A stretch of 64,000 bases of DNA, taken from Pseudomonadota bacterium (GTDB taxonomy: Bacteria; Pseudomonadota; Alphaproteobacteria; Rhizobiales; Hyphomicrobiaceae). The position numbers were made by a program, and so were the translations under genes. Location of the stretch: positions 1 through 64,000 of the forward strand of contig JAFAFW010000062.1 of assembly GCA_023423275.1 (NCBI GenBank), read 5' to 3'. This document shows, one piece after another, positions 53,826-61,972 of the stretch (its first letter is position 1; each line of letters opens with the position of its first letter). The notes beneath the pieces were generated by a model. It had not been told where the DNA came from, ran no database searches, and saw only the letters and a program-made list of their open reading frames with translations.

Positions 53826-54524
53826 TCATTGCTGAAACTTTTTTAACGACAAAGCTTCGCGCTTGAAGAGCGCAGCGTCGATCTCATCACTTTTGATCAG
53901 GCTGGAGAGTTCCACGCGTGTTTCCAATCCCTGAGCGTCGATGGTGATCCATTCCTTCAGGTCGAGCGCCGGCGTTTTCGTCATGAACAGCGTAATCCGG
54001 CCGGGCGCGTCAGGGTCCTTATCCTGCAACGTGACGATGATCAGATCGTCGGATTCCTGCACATCGTAAATATTCGCATCCCGCAGAAGATCGACGTCTT
54101 TCCGCAAAAGCAGACGAAACGGAGTATTATCGAGTTCATAGACGTCTTCACTATTCAGATCATGATCCTGAATAGCCAGCCACCGCCCATCAGATATGAT
54201 GACTTTCTTGCTCGGAGCTGCGTAATCGAAGCGGAAACGACCGGGCTTCTTGACGAAGAACTTGCCGCGCACCTGCTTCTTGTCAGGATCCGTCTGCAGG
54301 AAGATCCCTTTCAGGTTATCGAGCTGATTGAAATATCCGCTCACCTTTTGAATGGCAGCCGTTTGCTGCTCGGTGATGGTCGCCGCCTCGCTGGCGGCCT
54401 CTTGCTTGACCGTCCCGGCCCATCCCGGATTTGCGGCCGGGGTCTTCGACTGGTCCTGGGCGAAGCTGGTGCCGGCCAGCAGGCAGAAACCCGCCGCCGT
54501 CGCTATCTTCGCAATCGCCCGCAT
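53826..54524 (-). CDS. lolA: Outer-membrane lipoprotein carrier LolA
   Basis: Periplasmic lipoprotein carrier of 232 residues. A signal peptide (1-22, ending GTSFA) precedes a ~40-residue linker. The LolA beta-barrel starts QKVSGYFNQLDNLKGIFLQTDPDKKQVRGKFFVKKPGRFRFDYAAPSKKVI, which is diagnostic. GGGGGAGA precedes the ATG. It normally follows ftsK in alphaproteobacteria; here it does so after a 264-base gap holding a repeat element. Confidence 0.93.
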   Translation of the reverse strand: MRAIAKIATAAGFCLLAGTSFAQDQSKTPAANPGWAGTVKQEAASEAATITEQQTAAIQKVSGYFNQLDNLKGIFLQTDPDKKQVRGKFFVKKPGRFRFDYAAPSKKVIISDGRWLAIQDHDLNSEDVYELDNTPFRLLLRKDVDLLRDANIYDVQESDDLIIVTLQDKDPDAPGRITLFMTKTPALDLKEWITIDAQGLETRVELSSLIKSDEIDAALFKREALSLKKFQQ

Positions 54525-54662
54525 TCCGATCTCCCCCGATCCGCTGTCGAATCACATCCCTTACGCTCGATTGTCGCAACATTGAGACCAGAGCGCGGCA
54601 ATGTCTGCCCCCATACGTCAGCGGTGCACAGACTGTTGCAGGCAAGCGGGAGGAACGGACGC

Positions 54663-54794
54663 CTAGAGTCTTTCCGCCTTTGGCGGAATCGCTTGACCGT
54701 CCCGCTCCCCCGCCCGGCCACCCAGCGGCATCATGCTTCGGGGTGGCCGGGCGGGGGAGCGGGTGGTTCTGACTAAACCTGAAAGGTTCTAGAA
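54663..54794. repeat. Dispersed repeat element, copy B (full length)
   Basis: The element begins CTAGAGTC (54663) and ends GGTTCTAGA. Its core is a perfect 23-bp stem: 54701-54723 pairs with 54741-54763 around a 17-base loop. A second hairpin, TTCCGCC-TTT-GGCGGAA, lies at 54672-54688. A short inverted repeat, AACCT-GAA-AGGTT, is near the right end. Its right half matches bases 1-66 of the window. The ftsK stop codon lies in its right end, so the element abuts or created the 3' end of that gene. Confidence 0.8.
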
Positions 54795-57335
54795 CTCGTC
54801 CGCGTCAGGTCCGGGCGTCCGATGGATCAGGATCTCGCGCTTGCCGGTCGCGTTGGCCGCCCCGACGATGCCTTCGTCCTCCATCCGCTCCATCAAGCTG
54901 GCCGCACGGTTGTAGCCGATCGACAGACGGCGCTGAAGGTAGCTTGTTGATGCCTTGCGATCCCTGAGGACGATGGCCACGGCCTTGTCGAACAGGTCAC
55001 CGTCTCCGCCTTTGCCACCGCCCGATGCGCCTTGCAGAGCATCGCCCGTTTCATCGTCCTCGACGTTGGTAACGCCATCGATGTAGTTCGGTTCGCCCTG
55101 CTGACGAAGGAACTGCGCGATGCTTTCGACTTCCTCGTCCGAGACGAATGGCCCGTGCACGCGCACCACCTGGCCGGAGCCGGGTGAGAACAGCATGTCG
55201 CCCTGTCCCAGGAGTTGCTCGGCGCCCTGCTCGTTGAGGATCGTCCGGCTATCGACTTTCGACGTCACCTTGAAGCTGATGCGAGTCGGGAAATTGGCCT
55301 TGATCGTGCCGGTGATGACGTCAACCGAGGGGCGCTGCGTCGCCATGATGAGATGAATCCCCGCGGCACGCGCCATCTGCGCCAGGCGCTGCACGGCGGC
55401 TTCGATTTCCTTGCCGGCAACCATCATCAGGTCGGCGAACTCGTCGACCACGACGACAATATAAGGCATCGGATCCAATTCGAGCGTTTCGGTCTCGAAG
55501 ATTGCCTCGCCGGTCTTGCGGTCGAATCCGGTCTGCACCGTGCGCTTCAGGCTGCCACCTTGTGTCTTGGCGTGGCGCACACGGTTGTTGAACACATCGA
55601 TGTTGCGCACGCCGAGACGGGCCATGCGCTTGTAGCGCTCTTCCATCTCGCGCACGACCCAGTTGAGCGCCGCGACCGCCTTGTGCGGATCGGTGACGAC
55701 CGGTGTCAGCAGATGCGGGATGTGATTATAGACCGACAGCTCCAGCATCTTCGGATCGATCATCAGCAGGCGGCAATCGTCCGGCGACAGCTTATAGAGC
55801 AGCGACAGCACCATCGCGTTGATGCCGACGGACTTGCCTGAACCCGTCGTGCCGGCGACGAGCAGATGCGGCATGCGCGCGAGATCGACGACGATCGGAT
55901 CACCGCCGATCGACTTGCCAAGAGCCAGAGGCAGCGTCGCGCCGGTCGACTTGAAAGCGCCGGCCTCCAGAATCTCGCGCAGCAGCACACCATCGCGCGG
56001 CGTATTGGGAAGCTCGATACCGATGACATTGCGGCCGGGGACGACAGCAACGCGAACCGCCATCGCGCTCATCGAGCGCGCGATATCCTCCGCCAGCCCG
56101 ATGACACGCGCCGACTTTGTGCCGCGCGCTGGTTCCAGCTCGAACAACGTGACGACCGGACCCGGCTTGATATCCTTGATCTCACCCTTCACGCCGAAGT
56201 CGGCGAGAACGTCTTCCAGCAGTCGCGCCGTGCCGTTCAGCATGGATTGCGTGTATTCGGCGTTTGGCTTGGCGGCCACCGGACGCTTCAACAGATTGAG
56301 GCTCGGATGGCGGAAGCCGGTCTCCCGGCGGCGCAATCTGAGGCCTCCCTCTGCTGGACGCGGCGCAGGCTTCGGCACCGGGGGCAGATCGAGCGCCGGT
56401 TCGAGGCTCAGCTCAGCGACCCCGCGAGCCGGGGCATTCTTGGGCGCAAAGCGTTTCGCAATTTCGCGGCTTGCGATATCCGTGTCCGCATCGAAGGAGA
56501 CATCGCGAACCGCGATATCCTCATCGTCCGCAGCGGCATCGAGAGTCGGTGCCCAGGTCTCTTCGACTGCCTGACGCGGTGCCTCCATTACGGGTGAAGC
56601 GAGCGGCTCGCGAATCTGTTCGGGTTGCGGTTCGGCAGTCCAGGCAGGCTGCAACGCAGGCTCGATGGCAGGTGCAGAATTGCGTGGCGTCCGGCGGCGG
56701 AACAACTGAGCGAAGGCCGGGCGATGCGCCGCAGCGGATTGCCACCGCGCCAGCGGTTCACGCACGCCCAATCCGAGGCAGAACGTAAACGCAGCAAGGC
56801 CGCCAGAAAACAGGACCAGCCCCGCCAGACCACCGGACCGTGCGGGCAGCACCAGCGTGACGATGCCGGCCGCAAGATTGTAGACGAGATCGCCGAGCAA
56901 ACCGCCAAAGCCGTGATAGAGCGGCCAGGTCGCGGCAGTCGGCAAGGCGGACGCGCCGGCAGCGATCGCCAGCGTCGAAACCGGCAACAACAGCGCTCGC
57001 AGGCGAAAGGTCGGAATCTGGCCGATCGCGATCAGCTCGTAGCCCCACACCGCTGGCGCGAGGACAACGAACACGGCGGCGAGACCAAAGAATTGAAGCA
57101 ACAGATCGGAGAGCACGGCTCCGGGGGCGCCGAGAATATTGGTGGCGGTTGTATAGCTCGCATGTGACAGGCTGGGATCACTGACCGACCAGGTCAGCAA
57201 ACTCAACCATCCCGCAGCGCCGACGACGCACAGTCCGATGCCAGCGCATCGGGCGAGCCAAGTCGTCAGCTTCTCCTCCATCACATCGGGAAGGAGGCGC
57301 TGCTGCTCTAACGCGTAACTCTCACCACGAAACAT
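54789..57335 (-). CDS. ftsK: DNA translocase FtsK
   Basis: Chromosome-segregation motor of 848 residues from the ATG at 57335. Four membrane segments lie in the first ~190 residues, followed by a Pro/Ala-rich linker (about 200-340). The motor has LLVAGTTGSGKSVGINAMVLSLLYKLSP (Walker A) and YIVVVVDEFADLMM (Walker B). The C-terminal gamma winged helix (about 780-848) includes STSYLQRRLSIGYNRAASLMERMEDEGIV, which reads KOPS sites. A TTG at 57353 would also be possible, directly abutting the aminotransferase stop. The stop codon lies inside the repeat element. Confidence 0.95.
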   Translation of the reverse strand: MFRGESYALEQQRLLPDVMEEKLTTWLARCAGIGLCVVGAAGWLSLLTWSVSDPSLSHASYTTATNILGAPGAVLSDLLLQFFGLAAVFVVLAPAVWGYELIAIGQIPTFRLRALLLPVSTLAIAAGASALPTAATWPLYHGFGGLLGDLVYNLAAGIVTLVLPARSGGLAGLVLFSGGLAAFTFCLGLGVREPLARWQSAAAHRPAFAQLFRRRTPRNSAPAIEPALQPAWTAEPQPEQIREPLASPVMEAPRQAVEETWAPTLDAAADDEDIAVRDVSFDADTDIASREIAKRFAPKNAPARGVAELSLEPALDLPPVPKPAPRPAEGGLRLRRRETGFRHPSLNLLKRPVAAKPNAEYTQSMLNGTARLLEDVLADFGVKGEIKDIKPGPVVTLFELEPARGTKSARVIGLAEDIARSMSAMAVRVAVVPGRNVIGIELPNTPRDGVLLREILEAGAFKSTGATLPLALGKSIGGDPIVVDLARMPHLLVAGTTGSGKSVGINAMVLSLLYKLSPDDCRLLMIDPKMLELSVYNHIPHLLTPVVTDPHKAVAALNWVVREMEERYKRMARLGVRNIDVFNNRVRHAKTQGGSLKRTVQTGFDRKTGEAIFETETLELDPMPYIVVVVDEFADLMMVAGKEIEAAVQRLAQMARAAGIHLIMATQRPSVDVITGTIKANFPTRISFKVTSKVDSRTILNEQGAEQLLGQGDMLFSPGSGQVVRVHGPFVSDEEVESIAQFLRQQGEPNYIDGVTNVEDDETGDALQGASGGGKGGDGDLFDKAVAIVLRDRKASTSYLQRRLSIGYNRAASLMERMEDEGIVGAANATGKREILIHRTPGPDADEF

Positions 57336-57353
57336 GAACGCCAATCGGTACAA

Positions 57354-58568
57354 CTACGACAGGGACACAATACGGTTGAGCGCCTCCCTGATCGTCACCG
57401 GATCGTGCACGAGGGCGACGCGCACATAGTTTTCACCGGGATTACTCCCGTCCGCACCGGGCTGGGCCAGGAAGGCGCCTGGTACGACCTTGACACCGTA
57501 GCGTTTCCAAAGGGTTACCGCGGCTTCGACGCCACCCCCGATCTGGCTCATATCGAGCCACAGGAAGAAGCCGCCCGCAGGGCGTCGGTAACCGAACCGC
57601 CCTTTCAGCACCTCGTCGCAGATGTCGAACTTGGTGCGATAGGCTTGGCGGATGACCGAAACGTGCTGCTCCTCCGACCAGATCGCGGCCGAGGCATGTT
57701 GAACCACACCAGGCATCTGCGGCGCGGTCAGGTTGCGCACCTCGGCGAACGTTTCCAGGAAGTCACCGTCGCCCGCCGCAAACCCCGAGCGCAGGCCCGG
57801 CAGGTTGGAGCGCTTGGACAGGGAATTGAAGACGATCAGATTGCGGAACCGGTCCGGCGTCTTGGCGGCCACCTCCAGCGCTCCGGTCGGCGGTTCTCCG
57901 GTATAGATCTCCGAATAGCACTCATCGAAGAACAGCATGAAGTCATAGCGGCGCGCCAATTCCAGCGCCTGCAGCACGTAGTCTGCGCTGGCGACGGCCC
58001 CCTGCGGATTGGCCGGGGAGCACACATAGAACGCGACGGTCCGATCGAGAAGCTCGGTTTCGCGCGAGAGGGCGTCGAGGTCCGGCAGATGTCCCGTCGC
58101 TTCGGTTGCATTGAGGTAATAGGGCTCGCTGTTCGTGGCATAAACCGCGCCCAGATAGGCATGATAGAACGGGTTCGTGAGGACGATGACCTGCCGTCCT
58201 TCCACACGCTTTCTGCCGACCGCAGGCAGGGCCGCATAGAACAGGCCTTCGCGCGAACCGTTGAGCGGGTGGACCTCGCGGGCCGGATCGATGCCACCGG
58301 CGATCCCGTAACGCCGGGTGACCCATGCGGCGATCGCGTCCCGCAGCTCATCCGAACCGCGGATCTTCGGGTAGGAGGACAAAGAGTCCTCCGCCTCCGC
58401 CATCTTCTCGATGACGAACGACGGCATTTTCTCATTGGGATCGCCGGCGGTCATCTCGATGACCTTATCGTGGCCGGGCTGGATGCCTTGAAGCAGGCGC
58501 GCCAGCCGCGTGAAGGGCGACAGAATGACACCTTCGGCCAAAGCCTCGAGACCTGGATTTGCAGACAT
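57354..58568 (-). CDS. Aminotransferase class I/II, succinyl-DAP aminotransferase-like
   Basis: PLP-dependent aminotransferase of 404 residues. The PLP lysine is in FNSLSKRSNLPGLRSGFAAGD, with FDECYSEIYTGEPP carrying the cofactor Asp and SPANPQGAVAS the substrate loop. The overall sequence resembles DapC/AlaC-type enzymes of alphaproteobacteria, which act in lysine and peptidoglycan precursor synthesis. It is tightly followed by ftsK, an arrangement conserved in the group. Confidence 0.88.
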   Translation of the reverse strand: MSANPGLEALAEGVILSPFTRLARLLQGIQPGHDKVIEMTAGDPNEKMPSFVIEKMAEAEDSLSSYPKIRGSDELRDAIAAWVTRRYGIAGGIDPAREVHPLNGSREGLFYAALPAVGRKRVEGRQVIVLTNPFYHAYLGAVYATNSEPYYLNATEATGHLPDLDALSRETELLDRTVAFYVCSPANPQGAVASADYVLQALELARRYDFMLFFDECYSEIYTGEPPTGALEVAAKTPDRFRNLIVFNSLSKRSNLPGLRSGFAAGDGDFLETFAEVRNLTAPQMPGVVQHASAAIWSEEQHVSVIRQAYRTKFDICDEVLKGRFGYRRPAGGFFLWLDMSQIGGGVEAAVTLWKRYGVKVVPGAFLAQPGADGSNPGENYVRVALVHDPVTIREALNRIVSLS

Positions 58569-58753
58569 CGGCGTTCCTCGTTCGGACTGTCCCGTGAGAT
58601 CTAATCGAGGAATATGGCTTAGGCCAGGACCGATAGACGCGCAGTCAATCGGACCGGCGTCAGGCGGCGTAATTCATCTCGTCGGATAACGGAACGTAAA
58701 CGCGGCGGCGACGTTTATCACGCAAGTTGCCTGCCGCAGCGCAGGCCTATCGC

Positions 58754-58792
58754 AAGGGCACCCGGATGGACGTATGCGGCCTGGGTGCCCTT
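58754..58792. terminator. Hairpin between the 289-residue gene and the aminotransferase
   Basis: AAGGGCACCC (58754-58763) pairs perfectly with GGGTGCCCTT (58783-58792), with a 19-base loop. It is followed by TAACTT on the plus strand. It lies 26 bases past the stop of the 289-residue protein on the minus strand and may act as its terminator, although the U tract is poor on that strand. Confidence 0.5.
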
Positions 58793-58817
58793 TAACTTGC
58801 TCCAGGGTTGAAACGGC

Positions 58818-59687
58818 TCAGCGCACTCGGCGCGGATTGAGATAGTACTCCGCCTCGTGCCGTTCGATGCTGGGCTCCAGCCGGCCGGCGCGAACGTCCG
58901 CCCACAGGCGATGCATGTGGCGGCGCGCGGCGGATTTGAATCCGATCGTGCCCGTGAACAGTTTCATGACGTCAAGCAGTTTACGATCGGCATGGTCCTT
59001 ACGGACCTTACATTTCCAGTAACCGCCCAGCGTAATGATCTTGCCGTCGATATGACCGACCTTGTGATTGCGCTCGTCGTACAGGCTGTAGTCCCCGCCG
59101 ACGCTGAAGAAGTCATGGCGCAGGCGGTAGAAGCAGGGTTTGCCGTCGCGCATGACGAAGAAGGAGTAGTTTTCGGGCAGGATCGGCCACTTGTTCGCCG
59201 ACCGCTCCAGGTAAGTGATCTCGCTATCCTGGGTCGTGTTGATGGCGTAAACGCTGACGCCGACACCGCGTGCGCCGATGGTGAGCTGCAGGCTACGGCC
59301 GATCATCAGGTCCATGCTGGCGCGCCAATTGAGGCTGGCCGTGAACATCTTGACCGCGAGCCGCTTGTCCATGCCGGTCTTGTTCTTCCAGAGATCCTCA
59401 CGATAACCGAGGAGACCGGTGCGTTTTCCGTCCTCGATGACCTCGGCGAAGATATCCATGTCAGTGGAGAACTGGCGCGACTTGGCGCGGTTGCGCGAGC
59501 GCCTGTAGATGCCGAACTCATACCAGTTGAGATTGGTGATCCAGATGTCGACGTCGAACCGATGCCAGTTGGCATCCGACATTGCCTTTCCGGCAACGGA
59601 CTTTTCCGATTGTTCGGCGTCGCGTTGCGCGGTGGCCGCTGCCGCGTTATCGCGCGCAACAGCATCGGCCGTGATGGTCTGTGTCAT
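58818..59687 (-). CDS. Conserved-looking hypothetical protein, 289 residues
   Basis: I do not recognise this protein. The first ~35 residues are Ala/Asp-rich and probably disordered. The rest is rich in Trp, Tyr and Phe: NWHRFDVDIWITNLNWYEFGIYRRSRN, GMDKRLAVKMFTASLNWRASMDLMIGRSLQLT and YSFFVMRDGKPCFYRLRHDFFSVGGDYSLYDERNHKVGHIDGK. The last segment, a run of beta strands with hydrophobic/Gly pattern, recalls the tubby/LURP-one fold, but this is a guess. No signal peptide or membrane segment. Codon use looks native, and it stands alone between two hairpin-marked gaps. Confidence 0.65.
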   Translation of the reverse strand: MTQTITADAVARDNAAAATAQRDAEQSEKSVAGKAMSDANWHRFDVDIWITNLNWYEFGIYRRSRNRAKSRQFSTDMDIFAEVIEDGKRTGLLGYREDLWKNKTGMDKRLAVKMFTASLNWRASMDLMIGRSLQLTIGARGVGVSVYAINTTQDSEITYLERSANKWPILPENYSFFVMRDGKPCFYRLRHDFFSVGGDYSLYDERNHKVGHIDGKIITLGGYWKCKVRKDHADRKLLDVMKLFTGTIGFKSAARRHMHRLWADVRAGRLEPSIERHEAEYYLNPRRVR

Positions 59688-59807
59688 TCTCTGGGGCCTC
59701 CCCTGCGCGGCGCACGCGCGAATCAGCTCAAGGTCGACCCTATCACCCGAATACGGCCATCGCGGCAGGTAGATGAATTTTGCTTTGGAAAACGAAGGGC
59801 TAGGCGG

Positions 59808-60473
59808 TTATCGCGCACCGAAAATGGCACTTCCGACACGCACGTACGTCGCGCCGAATTCAACCGCGGTTTCGAAATCACCGCTCATGCCCATGCTGAT
59901 CTCGGGAAGTCCAAGTTCGCGGGCGAGCTTGGCGAGAAACGCGAAATGCACCGCTGGTTCCTCGTCAACCGGCGGAATGCACATCAGCCCTGAAATTTCG
60001 AGCTTCAAATCATTGCGGCACGCTTTCACGAATTCAGCGGCCTCGCGCGGCATGACGCCCGCCTTCTGCGGCTCCTCGCCGGTATTGACCTGAACCAGCA
60101 GTTTCAGGCGGCGCTGCTGCTTCGTCATTTCGTCGGCGATGGCCTTGGCGATCTTCCAGCGATCGACGGAGTGGATGACATCGAAGAGCTCGACGGCCTC
60201 CTTGGCTTTGTTCGATTGCAGCGGGCCGACGAGATGCAGCTCGATATCCGGAAAGCGTTCTTTCAGCGCGGGCCATTTGCCCTTGGCCTCCTGGACGCGG
60301 TTCTCGCCGAACAGCCGTTGACCGGCATCGAGCACCGGCACAATTTCATCCGCGCCGAACGTTTTCGAGATCGCGATCAGTTTCACACTGGCCGGATCAC
60401 GGCCGGTTCGTGCCGCGGCAGCCGCGATCCGCGTGCGCACATCGTCGATGGGGCTGGTTGATGTCTCACTCAT
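59808..60473 (-). CDS. YggS family PLP-binding protein (PLPBP)
   Basis: Single-domain PLP-binding homeostasis protein of 221 residues. The PLP lysine is K37 in VKLIAISKTFGADEI; FGENRVQEAKGKWPAL and ELHLVGPLQSNKAKEAVELFDVIHSVDR are conserved blocks, as is LSMGMSGDFETA-like sequence (EISMGMSGDFETAVEFGATYVRVGSAIFG). It has no known enzymatic activity and manages PLP levels. Its ATG overlaps the fic stop (ATGA), so it is probably co-translated with the Fic protein. Confidence 0.94.
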   Translation of the reverse strand: MSETSTSPIDDVRTRIAAAAARTGRDPASVKLIAISKTFGADEIVPVLDAGQRLFGENRVQEAKGKWPALKERFPDIELHLVGPLQSNKAKEAVELFDVIHSVDRWKIAKAIADEMTKQQRRLKLLVQVNTGEEPQKAGVMPREAAEFVKACRNDLKLEISGLMCIPPVDEEPAVHFAFLAKLARELGLPEISMGMSGDFETAVEFGATYVRVGSAIFGAR

Positions 60474-61675
60474 GATGTCACCATCCCGTCCGCGGATTGG
60501 GCTGTGCCGTCGACGGCATACGGCGTGAACGTGTGCTCGTCGCTCGACAGCAATTGCATATATTTCCGATTGATGAATAGCTTATCGCGCCCGTGCTTCT
60601 CTTCGCCCAGCACGCCGATATCGACGAGCTGCTTGAGATAGCGCGAGGCCGAGACACGCTTGACGATGCCCTGTTCGGTCAGATGGGCGATGCGCGAATA
60701 GGGCTGCGAGAAGATCGCCTGGATCAGTTCGTGCGAATAAATACCGGGCGCGTTGGCTTTGACATACTCAGCCGTATTGTCGATGAGATCGCGGATCGCG
60801 TGGATACGCAGATTGGTCCACGAGGCCGTCGCCTCCACGGCGCTCAGCAGATAGAGCAACCACGGCTCCCATTCGCCCTTCTGCGTCACCGCCTGCAGCA
60901 AGCGGTAATATTCGGGCCGCGTGCGCAGGATATGACGGCTGAGATAAAGCGTCGGCATTTCGAGCAATCCGGCCTGCACCAGCACCAGCAGGTTCAGCAC
61001 CCGACCCGTGCGGCCATTGCCATCCGGAAAGGGATGGATCGCCTCGAACTGGTAGTGCAGCACCGCCATGCGAACGAGAGGATCGATGTCATCCTCGGCG
61101 TGCAGATACTGTTCCCAGTTGGCGAGAAAGTTCCGCAGGCGGTCCGCACCCTCCGGCGGCGTATAGATGACCTCACCCGTGAATGTGTTCCTGAGCTGGG
61201 TGCCCGGCGTTTTGCGGACATCCATCTCGACACCCTTGATGACACTACAGATGTCGATGGCCGTGCGGGCTGTCAGCGGGCGATGCTTGAGCGAATGAAA
61301 GCCGCTGGTGATGGCGGAGCGATAGCGCAGGGCTTCCTTGGTTGCGGGATCGCCACCATCCTCGCCATGGCTCGCCTCGCGGAACAGCGCATCGTTGGTC
61401 GTGACGATGTTCTCGATCTCCGAGCTGTCCTTGGCCTCGAGCAGCGGGATCGTATTGATGAGCACCGACTGGTCGGGGATCAGCCGGCCCGCGAGATTGA
61501 GCTCGGCCAGCGCCCGGTGCGCAGCCACGCAGCGCTTGAGGACGACTTTGGTTTCCACTTCGATCCCGGGCGGAAGCACCGGGAGATCGTTGTAGGGCTT
61601 GGCAGGGTCGGGCTGTATCACCGGCAGACCATTATGTTCATGAACGCGTTCGGAATGAACATATTTGGGGGACAA
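60470..61675 (-). CDS. Fic family protein with N-terminal inhibitory motif and C-terminal winged helix
   Basis: Protein of 401 residues. The Fic motif HPFPDGNGRTGR is at 214-225. An inhibitory helix motif S84-x-x-x-E88-N89 in DSSEIENIVTTN makes it an N-terminally inhibited (class II) Fic. The C-terminal ~75 residues (SRIAHLTEQGIVKRVSASRYLKQL) form a winged helix. Fic proteins usually attach AMP to targets such as DNA gyrase or other proteins; the target here is unknown. The only far-upstream start is TTG 61675, without a clear ribosome-binding site; GTG 61624 is another. The start region lies in the TGTTCA array. Confidence 0.88.
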   Translation of the reverse strand: MSPKYVHSERVHEHNGLPVIQPDPAKPYNDLPVLPPGIEVETKVVLKRCVAAHRALAELNLAGRLIPDQSVLINTIPLLEAKDSSEIENIVTTNDALFREASHGEDGGDPATKEALRYRSAITSGFHSLKHRPLTARTAIDICSVIKGVEMDVRKTPGTQLRNTFTGEVIYTPPEGADRLRNFLANWEQYLHAEDDIDPLVRMAVLHYQFEAIHPFPDGNGRTGRVLNLLVLVQAGLLEMPTLYLSRHILRTRPEYYRLLQAVTQKGEWEPWLLYLLSAVEATASWTNLRIHAIRDLIDNTAEYVKANAPGIYSHELIQAIFSQPYSRIAHLTEQGIVKRVSASRYLKQLVDIGVLGEEKHGRDKLFINRKYMQLLSSDEHTFTPYAVDGTAQSADGMVTS

Positions 61676-61856
61676 TGTCTATCGCGTGAACCTATTCCTT
61701 CACACGTGTTCATTTTCTTCATCATAATGCACACATATACCCGCATATGTTCACGCGATCAACATGACCACCCATACATGTTCATTTTTTACCGGTGATT
61801 GAACACATATTCCCTGTCATGTTCATCGCATCGACATATCGACGGCCATATGTTCA
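61635..61856. promoter_or_regulatory. Helically phased array of TGTTCA/TGAACA hexamers
   Basis: Exact TGTTCA or TGAACA starts at 61635, 61656, 61707, 61748, 61779, 61800, 61820 and 61851; TGAACC (61687) and TGCACA (61728) fit as near matches. Including these two, successive gaps are 21, 31, 20, 21, 20, 31, 21, 20 and 31 bases, all close to whole turns of DNA. The first site is half of the palindrome GTTCATGAAC (61636-61645). This looks like an operator for a protein that binds cooperatively on one face of the helix. It covers the start of fic and most of the gap to leuS. Confidence 0.75.
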
Positions 61857-61972
61857 TTAAATCGCCTTCGATCGACATGTCGGGTGGTTTAGGGTTACCC
61901 GTGCTTGACCCGCGTTCACCTTTCAGGCTCATATCGCCCGCGATTTCCGACACCCAAGAGCATTGAAGCCCC

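Noticed and set aside
60470..61675. Fic as toxin of a classical two-gene toxin-antitoxin pair
   Set aside because: No small antitoxin gene is adjacent; the inhibitory motif lies in the same chain, and the coupled downstream gene is yggS.
61676..61972. CRISPR-like array or plasmid-type iterons between fic and leuS
   Set aside because: Repeats are only six bases, in both orientations and with variable 20-31-base spacing, and the flanks are core chromosomal genes without cas or rep genes; an operator array fits better.
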